A DNA stretch of 64,000 nt from Babesia bovis T2Bo (Eukaryota; Apicomplexa; Aconoidasida; Piroplasmida; Babesiidae): the NCBI RefSeq assembly GCF_000165395.2, contig NC_010574.1, positions 682,001-746,000 of the forward strand, written 5' to 3'. The notes beneath the pieces were generated by a model. It was not told the origin of the DNA and did not search any database. It saw nothing but the letters and a program-made list of their open reading frames with translations. Below, piece by piece: positions 1 to 8,093 of the stretch. Within the stretch, counting starts at the first letter, position 1. Each line of letters opens with the position of its first letter. Both the position numbers and the translations under genes were made by a program.

Positions 1-751
1 TGGCGACATAATTCGGACAATGGTAGTTATGACGGCAGCCTACCAACTGGGACAAACAACTATCTGATTTAACTCCTGCATTAATAACGTAAAATCTTAC
101 ACCATTACGACGTGCTTCAAATGCTTCTTTCAAAGCTGAATCCTGGTCACCTACATAACCCGCTGTGAAAATGAAAACCACGGTGTTTTTACCCAGTGTG
201 TTTCCAAAAGCCAGTTCAGTGGTTGTATCATTTAGAATATATGAATTGCCATTGTCGTAAAGATGTTCACGTAGGAATTTCAAGGCAGCTCCAAGATTAG
301 CGTGAATGTTTCTATGTTTTCGTTCAAACATCTTATCAATTTTGAAGTTTATATGCCTAATCGTCTCCTTGTTTATTTTCCTTTTCGTTAGCCATTTGGT
401 TGTGATTCCAGAAAAGTCTACCAAGGAAATGCGATTATTACCATTTAGGGCGGCAATTGAGTTTGTCACTTCATTAACAAACTCATGAATCGCGTTATTG
501 CCATTTTTGCTACGAAGATTCGATCCACTTTGAGCTAAAATGATGAAGTGAGTAGCATCGGTAGCACGTGCAGTGGAATCGGGTTGTGCTTTTTTGGCAC
601 TTCCGACTAGTCCGGTTAATTTGCTAAGGAAACTAATGGGAACATCTAACAATGATGAATTATGATTATTTTCATATTGAGCATGAGACAGAGAAAACTT
701 GGTTCCAACAAGTCCCAATATTGCCCATAAAGACAACGCATGGAATTTCAT
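1..751 (-). CDS. Secreted von Willebrand factor A adhesin, TRAP-like, 3' part cut by window edge
   Basis: The first 250 codons of a minus-strand gene are present, open throughout, and the gene continues past base 1. The protein starts with a cleavable signal peptide (about residues 1-24, hydrophobic core then SLSHA). A vWA domain follows at about 67-230. Strands read FIILAQSGSN, RISLVDFSG and VVFIFTAG, and a Cys-containing end (SCLSQLVGC) resembles the end of TRAP/MIC2 A domains. TRAP-family adhesins are micronemal type I proteins that carry an A domain, thrombospondin repeats and a tail coupled to the gliding motor. The last two parts would lie outside this window, so family membership is inferred. 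The metal-binding MIDAS looks broken: the first Asp of DxSxS is Ala73, the loop-2 Thr is replaced near H150-A151, and the loop-3 Asp is Ala197. The ATG at 749-751 was chosen because it opens the signal peptide. Confidence 0.65.
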   Translation of the reverse strand, partial: MKFHALSLWAILGLVGTKFSLSHAQYENNHNSSLLDVPISFLSKLTGLVGSAKKAQPDSTARATDATHFIILAQSGSNLRSKNGNNAIHEFVNEVTNSIAALNGNNRISLVDFSGITTKWLTKRKINKETIRHINFKIDKMFERKHRNIHANLGAALKFLREHLYDNGNSYILNDTTTELAFGNTLGKNTVVFIFTAGYVGDQDSALKEAFEARRNGVRFYVINAGVKSDSCLSQLVGCRHNYHCPNYVA

Positions 752-1020
752 TTTCGATATAGACTTATGTGCGATCCCACAAACAGAGCTTCATAGGTAA
801 CCAACCAAGGCTTATTTTTTCAAAACAAGTAGAAAAAATACGAAAGCAACACGCATGTATTGGAATCTGTGTTAATCATGGCGTTATGCACGACGTCGTG
901 ATTCCGTGCAAAGCGTAGCACAGCGGTATCCAAATCGCGGGACCAGAACAAAGCAAGCACTAACCAATTTTACAGCATCATTACAATATCTACAATTAAA
1001 TTTGCATTTATAGTAACCCA

Positions 1021-1202
1021 TTACCATCGTAACACCGGACGATAGGTGTTCTCAGGGATTTGATGTACCCTGGCCTCCACAAGCGACGTCCACTGGTAGA
1101 CCACATTGACGATATAATGGCCTTTGTTAGGATTACGAACTCCATGACAATATGTTCATATTGTAGCTAACATTCACTGCGGTTTTGAGCGTTGTACTCC
1201 AT
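1021..1202 (-). CDS. Small two-exon gene candidate, 49 residues, unrecognised
   Basis: I do not recognise this protein. On the minus strand, exon 1 (1172-1202) begins with ATG and exon 2 (1021-1139) continues the frame to TAA. They are separated by a 32-base GT-AG intron (1140-1171), close to the size of most other introns here. Exon 2 reads like real protein (GHYIVNVVYQWTSLVEARV and then VHQIPENTYRPVLRW), with no low complexity. It sits alone between the vWA gene and LSm2. A donor-like GTAATG at the stop codon means the reading frame could continue into another exon instead of ending there. It could be a small mitochondrial or ribosomal-type subunit, but nothing in the sequence proves that. 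Confidence 0.35.
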
Positions 1203-1423
1203 TGTTCTTTGGCTTCCTCGGAGCGGCACTCCATTAGGGAGTCGCGCCCAGTTCTGGTAGCCTATACTCCAGTGTCAGAGTCCGAGTACACACATCAGTG
1301 CTACATCTTATATATAGAATAGGTCACATAGTATCACGCAACTGACCCACACAACATAGCCCACCAGGGTCACATTATACATTTAACCATGTTTACCCTA
1401 TAGAAGAACGTAGATACCACGAG

Positions 1424-1851
1424 ATGGTGAGTTTTGGGACCTTCCTTATCCGGAAGTGCCATATTGTGCCAATGTGTATGGCACTGCCCTAATAGTCCTT
1501 GCTTAACGTTGTCTCAGTTATTCTTCAACTTCTTCCAATCGCTTGCGGAGAAGGGCGCGAGTGTAACGGTTGAGTTAAAGAACGATCTACAGCTGACTGG
1601 CCGTCTTCATGCTGTGGACCAGTACCTCAACTTCAAGCTGAGCAATGTGACGGCCAGTGACACCGAGCGTTACCCTCACCTGGTATGTTGACCACTACCG
1701 AGTTACCACTACGTATCAGCTGTCGGTTGTGAATTGCTTTGTGAGAGGCTCAGTGGTGCGTTACGTCTACCTCAATAGCTCCGACGTCAACACTGAGGAG
1801 CTCCAGGAGCTGTGTCGCCGCGAGGCCATGAAGTCTAACGTAGACAAGTAA
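1424..1851 (+). CDS. LSM2: U6 snRNA-associated Sm-like protein LSm2
   Basis: Three exons: 1424-1426, 1518-1682 and 1720-1851, giving 99 residues against about 95 in animals. The Sm1 motif is clear (VTVELKNDLQLTGRLHAVDQ then YLNFKL) and so is the Sm2 motif (CFVRGSVVRYV). The spacing matches LSm2 and not the other LSm proteins. LSm2 belongs to the LSm2-8 ring that binds the U6 3' end in the nucleus and to the LSm1-7 mRNA-decay ring in the cytoplasm. The first coding exon is only the ATG: the sequence reads ATG then GTGAGT, and after a 91-base intron the frame resumes with LFFNFF, exactly where the family has M-LF-F. No other upstream ATG gives this frame. The gene converges with the Nudix gene, 46 bases downstream. 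Confidence 0.88.
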
Positions 1852-1897
1852 TCATGTACGCACGGATTAATATGGAATTGAACTCAGTGTCTGCATT

Positions 1898-2573
1898 TTA
1901 CTGCAGTTGATTACGTATGTGGAGATCAGCCTTGGCTATCATCTCGCAAAGCGATTCTTTGTCGCAGTAGTCGCCGATATTCTTGGCAGGGACCCACCTG
2001 GGCACATATGTTGTTGATACATGGTTACCTACGCATAGTCCGTGTGTTCATGCGATATAGTGATTTTTGGATCAGCGCCGGTCAGTTTGCCGAGGTAGTA
2101 GACACATTCCTTGTCCTTCCCGTTGGCCTTGTACCTCAGGACCTGGGCAGCGTCCATGTGTCATTTATTCCAACCAACCTCCTGGAATGAAGTGTCCATT
2201 TCAATCAAATCCTTCTGTAATCCGGACTCCTCCCAGGTCTCCCGGTACGCCGCTTCCATGAAGGATTCCCCGGGATCCAGTCTACCTACAGCACTTATGA
2301 GCTCGGTTGCCTACGTGGGCACCAGCAGCATATCACTATGACCCATGGGTCTTAGCCAAACAACACCACGGCATAGACTAGGCTCGTAAGGCTCCATGTT
2401 TTGGTATACCCAAGAGGTACACCTAAGGTATAAATCAACTCACCCTTTGGGGGCGTCCAGTGGAATGGTTTGTTGGATGCTTTGAGAAGTAGGAACTTGG
2501 GGGCACCCAAAAGTGCGTCCACGATGTATACTATGATGCCCGCGGCCTTCACGATACCGCCGTTGTCCGCCAT
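1898..2573 (-). CDS. Nudix hydrolase, diadenosine tetraphosphatase (NUDT2) type
   Basis: Four exons (2444-2573, 2179-2285, 2033-2142, 1898-1997) with introns of 35-36 bases and one of 158 encode 148 residues. Human NUDT2 has 147. The Nudix box is intact across the first junction: G, then RLDPGESFMEAAY, then RETWEESGL, fitting GX5EX7REUXEEXGU. Upstream, AAGIIVY and FHWTPPKG match the Ap4A-hydrolase lead-in. Downstream, EHTDYAWV matches the EHxxYxW stretch of asymmetrical bis(5'-nucleosyl)-tetraphosphatases. The likely reaction is hydrolysis of Ap4A to ATP and AMP, using Mg2+ held by the Nudix glutamates. No targeting peptide is visible, so a cytosolic or nuclear place is likely. Substrate is inferred from family resemblance only. 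Confidence 0.85.
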
Positions 2574-2840
2574 GGGCTCGTTGTTGTTTATACCAGTGTC
2601 TATCCGTAGGTATGGTCAATATAGATATCCTTCTATAGCAAGTCTTCCACGCTATACTAAGTAACACTGAAATAAGGGCATTAATGCGCCTTGTCTAGAG
2701 TCGATTTCATGTGACGACAGTTATAACAGTATGGCAAGTGTGTATTGGTACCAGCCAATATAGTGTGTCTCGTTGTTTCAGTGGGTCAACCAAATTAATG
2801 TGTACACTTATACACTGGGTGTAATATCGCAGCGGCAAAG

Positions 2841-2963
2841 ATGGATGGAAGTCAGGAGCTATTTGATAGCAACTGGGATACTAGGGATAGTTTGTCTTAC
2901 TTTACGACAATTCAACTTGTCTATAAGCCATTATTTTATATATTCTATTACAAATGCCGCTAG
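2841..2963 (+). CDS. Small ORF, 40 residues, with hydrophobic C-terminus
   Basis: An ATG-to-TAG frame whose start (MDGSQELFDSNWDTRD) looks like a genuine acidic N-terminus. It is followed by a hydrophobic, Tyr-rich stretch (SLSYFTTIQLVYKPLFYIF) that could be one membrane helix. An overlapping frame from about 2773 to 3003 also stays open, so the choice of frame is uncertain. I do not recognise a family. It lies between the divergent Nudix gene and the CISD gene and could also be untranslated leader of the latter. Confidence 0.25.
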   Translation: MDGSQELFDSNWDTRDSLSYFTTIQLVYKPLFYIFYYKCR

Positions 2964-3225
2964 ATTAAGTGGATCGCATTTGTTTGACGTTTTTCATATT
3001 TAGTTATACCGTATATATTGTCCAACCAATAAAAAAATTGTATAGTTTTATATCAACACATTTAGATGTTACTTATTCGCTAATTTTTAAAATAGAAAAA
3101 ACCTTTACTACCTCATTTTTTTTGTAAATATTGACGGTAATTTGTTGTTGGGATTTGGGTGTAAACTGTTGTCTATATTGCATCATATCTTCAGATATTT
3201 ATTTATCATATGTAGATTTATAAAG

Positions 3226-3722
3226 ATGTCTGATCCATTTGATTGTTATGACAAATTGGATTTCAATACCAGGAAACTTCCTCTATACTCTCATGTGTGT
3301 TTTTATGGATATAGTTTAATTTCTGCAGGTAATTAGGCGCTTCCCTAAAGCAAATGAACCTGAAACTGTGGTTAGGCTTTGTCGTTGCTGGCAATCGCAT
3401 AAATTTCCATATTGTGACGACACTCATAGGGTAGATGTTTGAACAAAGTTATACTAATATGTGCAGTTACTAGTGGAGGCAGGTGATGATGTGGGCCCTT
3501 TCGTTGCACGTTTGCGTTCTGACAACACAGGAAAAAAGCGTTTTGTTAAGTTACGTCAAATGGAACATGTACCTCGAGCGTTGTCTTCGTCAGTGTTGCA
3601 ACTAGTTGCTTCACCTGGTTCGGCGGTATTGGGTATGTGTTAATTTAATATTAACTTAAAGTTCAGTATCTGTTGGGGCTATCGTCATTGGTTCAGCGTG
3701 GACGTTCAGTGGTCATTTTTGA
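3226..3722 (+). CDS. CDGSH iron-sulfur domain protein (mitoNEET/CISD family)
   Basis: Four exons (3226-3294, 3329-3430, 3467-3632, 3667-3722) with 34-36-base introns give 130 residues. The 2Fe-2S site is complete: C41-x-C43, then C52 and H56 in CRCWQSHKFP and YCDDTH. The following EAGDDVGPFV matches the mitoNEET EETGDNVGP stretch, which supports the family strongly. CISD proteins are homodimers that hold a labile 2Fe-2S cluster with three Cys and one His at the mitochondrial outer membrane or ER. Two oddities stand out. The glycine of CDG is Asp. The only hydrophobic helix (about 107-123, SPGSAVLVSVGAIVIGSA) is at the C-terminus, whereas mitoNEET is anchored by an N-terminal helix. That suggests a tail-anchored version. 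The ATG opens a short polar N-terminus directly upstream of the first splice site. Confidence 0.85.
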
Positions 3723-3850
3723 CAAGTTATATGATCATATTGAACACAAGGATCTGTTGATCTCTGCCGAAAGTATACAATACTGTCTCAAGTTGCTGAT
3801 ATGTTTCGTCATTTAATTTTCCCACGGCCATTTACATGAACTAAATCGCA

Positions 3851-4975
3851 TTAATACGAGGCTTGAGAAGTTATATTTTCAACATTTCCGTTTTGTTCTC
3901 CGTTAGCAGTTTCCATACCTTCAATATCCTCGGGCGTATTTTCCGTTTTATCCCAATCTTGATTGGTTACATGATCAAACCCCAAGTCCTTATTTGATTC
4001 AAATTGTTGAATGCTGGCGTAGGTTGCTTTGTAATTTACGGGGAAACTTCTTCCTGGATCATATATGGGCATTGCCACTGTTTTCGCATCGCACAAGGAT
4101 TTCATCTTTGCGTGTACTAACAATGCGTCCTTTAGATTTATGAGTATACCTCTGTCCCATGGGTTATAATCTGCATATAGTGATTTCAACTGCTCGTTTG
4201 TTGTCTTGTTGACGCATATGAGGTATGTGTGATATATGAGAAGTCCAGCAACAAACCATCCGGACAAAACAACATATGCGAGCAGGAGAGCGCTAAGTAT
4301 GATGTAATTGCGTCCAATTCTGTTGACACTCATTATTGTGATACGCGCTATAGCCAGGGAGAATATAAGGAGTCCTTCTATGAAGGTGAAAAATAGGAAC
4401 CCGTAGAAGGCCTTGTGATTTTTACCTCCGATACAATTTCCCAACCATTTACAATGATGATCAAATTTGTGCACACATACATCGCATACGCTACAGTGTA
4501 CACTCCGAGGTGGTCGGTATATGTTGCAGGTATGGCAGTACTTTATTCTGAGGAATTTTCCTGCGATGGTTACTTCGATACATGAAGGCACATGCGTGTA
4601 CTTACGCCGCATTCTTATGGCATCGAAGGCTTCGTATGTATCATGGAGTCTGGGAATTATCCCAGGTTCTGCGTATGATACTACATGGTAGGTTCCTAAT
4701 CCGAGTGCTGCGATAAAAATTGTGATAATTGTTATTGTTGGCCCGGATAGTGTATGGTACCACCCTATGGATGTTGATATATAGGCTACTATTGGTATAT
4801 ATAACAAGATTGCGCTCACCACTTTGATGAATTGTTCATCTTCTATGATTTGTTCTACTGTGGTCTTTACATTTTCCCACACATTCGTTTGGGATCCTAT
4901 TTGCGATCCCCTTTCTTGGTCGACATAGTTACTGTTGACTGATGGAGCATCTGTAGGAACAGCAGGTGTCTCCAT
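3851..4975 (-). CDS. DHHC-type protein S-acyltransferase (palmitoyltransferase)
   Basis: A single exon of 374 residues. The Cys-rich DHHC domain is at about 147-190 (YCHTCNIYRPPRSVHCSVC), with the catalytic DHHC at 172-175 in FDHHCKWLGNC. Two membrane helices precede it (about 51-70 and 78-98) and two follow (about 190-212 and 225-250), the usual four-helix layout with the active site facing the cytosol. A TTxE motif (TTNE) and an NPWDRG stretch follow helix 4, as in the ERF2/ZDHHC9-like group. The enzyme transfers palmitate from its own Cys to substrate proteins. In apicomplexans such enzymes act at Golgi, rhoptry or inner membrane complex. This one carries no visible signal that says which. 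The gene faces away from CCDC124. Confidence 0.93.
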   Translation of the reverse strand: METPAVPTDAPSVNSNYVDQERGSQIGSQTNVWENVKTTVEQIIEDEQFIKVVSAILLYIPIVAYISTSIGWYHTLSGPTITIITIFIAALGLGTYHVVSYAEPGIIPRLHDTYEAFDAIRMRRKYTHVPSCIEVTIAGKFLRIKYCHTCNIYRPPRSVHCSVCDVCVHKFDHHCKWLGNCIGGKNHKAFYGFLFFTFIEGLLIFSLAIARITIMSVNRIGRNYIILSALLLAYVVLSGWFVAGLLIYHTYLICVNKTTNEQLKSLYADYNPWDRGILINLKDALLVHAKMKSLCDAKTVAMPIYDPGRSFPVNYKATYASIQQFESNKDLGFDHVTNQDWDKTENTPEDIEGMETANGEQNGNVENITSQASY

Positions 4976-6048
4976 ATCTGTTATGTGTATGTTCTTTTGA
5001 GTAGTCTGTTTAGTTATTGGCGTAGCTTACATATGAAGTTGGACATCTAGGCTCTAATAGTTTCCTAATGTAAAGAATATCGTCTTATATGGTGTCTTCC
5101 ATGACTATAATCCTCATACACAAATCGGTCTTCAGCATTTTGGTTGTCTCCTATTTTTCTAGTTGTGTATGTTGAAAAGGCTGATGCAATCGGTTTTTAC
5201 ACATTCCGTCAATTTATGAATCAGCATGTTTTTTAGTCTCATAAAATGCTTTTGACCACCATTTCAATATAACTTCTGTTCATAGAGGTGTGTTAACGTG
5301 GCGTTGAGTTGGATACCTTTTTTGTGGTCGCCGTCGTAAATTTGATGATGTCTCGGGTTAATTTAATAGTTACTTCTAGTTACGGGCAGTCTTTCTTTTG
5401 CAAATTGATATAGTTATCATTGATAAAATTTCTATAAGTGAATTTGTTTGTCGTTTTATGTGATAGATAGTACATGTAACATGTCTGGATCCGTGGTACG
5501 TTGTAAAACCACGCTTTTTCCTGTTAGCTGCATTTTATGCAATTATGTCGTAATATATAGACTGATGTGTTCCGGGTAAACTACATTATATAACATTTTC
5601 TGACATTAAATTCATTTACACATTAATGTTAACCAAGCAATGTTTCTTCCATTGAATATAAGTTTTCTCATGTGCTGAATGTAGAATTCTAATAATATAT
5701 AACCGATATATACAATAAATCATAGAATCCAATTGATTAAATCATTTTTATTCCATGTAGTGATGTAAATTGTAGTGTGTAGCCATATTGGTTAGGAGCT
5801 CCATAATAATGGCTGCTTTTTACTTGTGACATATAAGTAATTTGCACTATATGCTACATATTGTAAATTATTTTACCTAGAGTGTCAACTGGCTTCGACA
5901 CTATAATTTCCAGTACCAATATCTTAATTTTTGTTAGGAGCAATAGAATACTATTGTATGGTAGCATAAATACAACATTTTTTAAACGCGTAATTAATAT
6001 TATTAAACATACAAAACATTAAAATAGGGAATTCAGAAATGATTCAGG
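4976..6048. other. Intergenic region, divergent promoters
   Basis: About 1.07 kb of AT-rich sequence between the start codons of the DHHC gene (leftward) and CCDC124 (rightward). I see no convincing coding exon, tRNA or repeat. It presumably holds both promoters. Confidence 0.6.
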
Positions 6049-6946
6049 ATGCCGCGCATGAGCGGCATCAACTCCAGGGCTCTGGAGGCCAAACAGCGCA
6101 AAAAGGAGCAGCAAGCGGCTTTAGAACGGCAAAAAGAGGCTGAAGCATTGGATCGTTATTGGGAAGATAATGATAAACTTGTTCAGGCCAAACAGGAGCG
6201 AAAGGTATTTTGTTTTATTGGACCCTCAAAATTGTTACAGCTTGAGGCACAACGCCGACAGCAAGAGAAGTTACAGCGCAAGCAGGAACTACGTCAGCTG
6301 GTTGAGAAAGAGGAGGCCGAGTTGGTATCGAACAAAAAGTGCATTAAGGTATGTCATTTACGTAATAGTGATCCATATTTATGCAGGGTGCTGCTGTCCC
6401 CAAAATGACTCGAGCAGAAATTTTACGAATGCAAGCGTTACAAGCTGAAGCTCGGGCCAAGGAGGCTGCTAGTAACGCTGTACGTCTATGGTCAATGATA
6501 ATTAATACCTCTATACAGGATAATGCTTATTGTGATGTCACTCGTGCAAATATAAACCACATCAATTTGCAAGAACGTCAAATGCTTGAGGAGCACGATA
6601 TAGATTTAGTAAAGGGTGCGTTGTGTTCATATTTGTTCTTATAAAAATCAGCTTCCGGTTTGGATGAGGTATTGGAGGCTCTATCTATTGGTCCTAGGAA
6701 GGACGTAAACGCTGAAAAGCGTATGAAGGCTGTATGTTATTCTGTCATATGTATATCATGTGCATTAGGCTTACGATGCGTTTTCAGAGGCTAAGATGGC
6801 AGAGCTCAAGGAGGAGTATCCTAATTTAAAATATTCTCAGTACAAGGATATGATATTCAAGGCCGTACGTTTCTTTTTATATATCATTCAAAGTATTTCA
6901 GTGGAAGAAATCGCCTGCGAATCCTATGGTTGCGCCTAATCTGTGA
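6049..6946 (+). CDS. CCDC124/Lso2 homologue, ribosome-associated coiled-coil protein
   Basis: Seven exons (6049-6204, 6241-6348, 6387-6479, 6519-6615, 6652-6731, 6769-6864, 6902-6946) with introns of 36-39 bases encode 224 residues. Human CCDC124 has 223. The N-terminal half is a charged helix (KQRKKEQQAALERQKEAEAL, then RYWEDNDK). The C-terminal half matches the family's conserved end: EKRMKAAYDAFSEAK, LKEEYPNLKYSQYKDM and WKKSPANPM. Family members bind the 60S subunit near the tRNA sites of idle ribosomes and help restart translation after stress. This role is carried over from yeast Lso2 and human CCDC124. The fourth exon's preceding intron is a multiple of three and has no stop, so retention would keep the frame. 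It has good splice ends and is treated as an intron. Confidence 0.87.
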
Positions 6947-7089
6947 TGTTGCTTGTGTTTTGTGGCGATGTGTACTGTTTTAACTATATGCGGTGGTTCA
7001 TTCTGCTGTTCATCGTATATCATCTGCGCCATGCGCGGAATCATTACACATTTGCTATAATATTATATATCAAATATGAACGAATCGAT

Positions 7090-7659
7090 ATGTATACTTC
7101 CCCTAGTTATCGGGGAGCCAAGCGTCGACAGGAGTCTTCCTTGTTAGGCAGAGCAGTCAATGCGCTTACGGGCTCTTGCGTATCCATTACCTTATCTAAC
7201 GGCAGTAATATATCAGGGTATGTGCTGGAATACAAGAAGCAGCTCCAGACATATAATATATACGAATCTTTGCTTGAGCTACGCAGGCTAGAGGCTGCGG
7301 ACTCTACATTCGTGTTACCTGATGACATATCGCATATGTATGATCGTTTTAAAAACACGCTATCTGGATGTATGCCACGTAGTCATATGGGTCGCCATAT
7401 GAAGTCGCACGTTGTACTGGCAGATGCGACGATATGTTATTCTGGACGTAGTTTTGTGGCCAGCAAGGTGGAAATAAGCGAGGAATGTATAAGCACAGTT
7501 GTACCATCTAACATTCCCCGTGACGAAAATAAGCATTATCGCAATGTGCATTCGGCTGATCAACTTAAGCGTCTGATATTACAGGAGCCGAGTGACCGTA
7601 TAAAGAATGCTGCTTTCTTACGTTGTAGTCGTATAGGTCAGCATAATTCAAAACACTAA
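7090..7659 (+). CDS. Unrecognised 189-residue protein with a possible Sm-like fold
   Basis: I do not recognise this gene with confidence. The open frame runs further upstream to 6943, but that part overlaps the CCDC124 stop, so I start at the ATG at 7090. The N-terminus is basic (SYRGAKRRQESS). The next segment, CVSITLSNGSNISGYVLEY, has the look of an Sm1 strand pair, and a later TICYSGRSFVASKVEI could be the Sm2-like closing strands, with a long insert between them. It ends basic. Such a layout would fit an LSm-derived RNA-binding or RNP-assembly protein, but key Sm residues are missing and the assignment is a guess. The gene is tandem with CCDC124 and converges with SEM1 only 14 bases away. 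Confidence 0.55.
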   Translation: MYTSPSYRGAKRRQESSLLGRAVNALTGSCVSITLSNGSNISGYVLEYKKQLQTYNIYESLLELRRLEAADSTFVLPDDISHMYDRFKNTLSGCMPRSHMGRHMKSHVVLADATICYSGRSFVASKVEISEECISTVVPSNIPRDENKHYRNVHSADQLKRLILQEPSDRIKNAAFLRCSRIGQHNSKH

Positions 7660-7673
7660 TGTTTTAGATTATG

Positions 7674-8001
7674 TTATTCTATTGTTTTTCTGTAGTTTTC
7701 CAGTTCTTGGAGTATCCTTTTGACGAAATCACTGTCGACGTCAACATCGTCCCACCCTGTAGAATAGTATATTTCAAGAAATGGTCTCTTACCGGCTGAT
7801 TCCCAATCACTATTCCAATTTAAAATTTCGGGATCGTCAACTGTAGCCACGGTGTCTAGATATGTTATATTTTTGTTATGTTGTCTAACCTATTTCATCA
7901 AATTCTTCGAGTTCGTTATCAGGTTCGATGAATACTTCCATATCTTTGTCCATGTCGACATCTTGCTCGACGCTTACGGTTTGCTTTTCGTCGTTTTCCA
8001 T
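7674..8001 (-). CDS. SEM1: Proteasome lid subunit SEM1/DSS1
   Basis: Two exons (7890-8001 and 7674-7855) around a 34-base intron encode 97 residues; human DSS1 has 70. The protein is very acidic and has the family's two acidic-aromatic patches: NELEEFDE, then LNWNSDWESAG and WDDVDVDSDF. These lead into the final helix (FVKRILQELENYRK), which lines up with FSNQLRAELEKHG of DSS1. SEM1 is an intrinsically disordered tether in the 26S proteasome lid (with Rpn3 and Rpn7) and also joins the TREX-2 and BRCA2 complexes. The extra length is in the N-terminal acidic tail and between the patches. A second lid subunit, Rpn9, lies 9 kb away. The gene is too small and split to appear as one long ORF. Confidence 0.82.
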
Positions 8002-8093
8002 TTTGTATATACAAAATAGCGCCAGTAGCTCGAGAGTTGTGTGTGGCTATATATCGGTTATAGTGTTAGTATAACATCATTATATTATTATAT

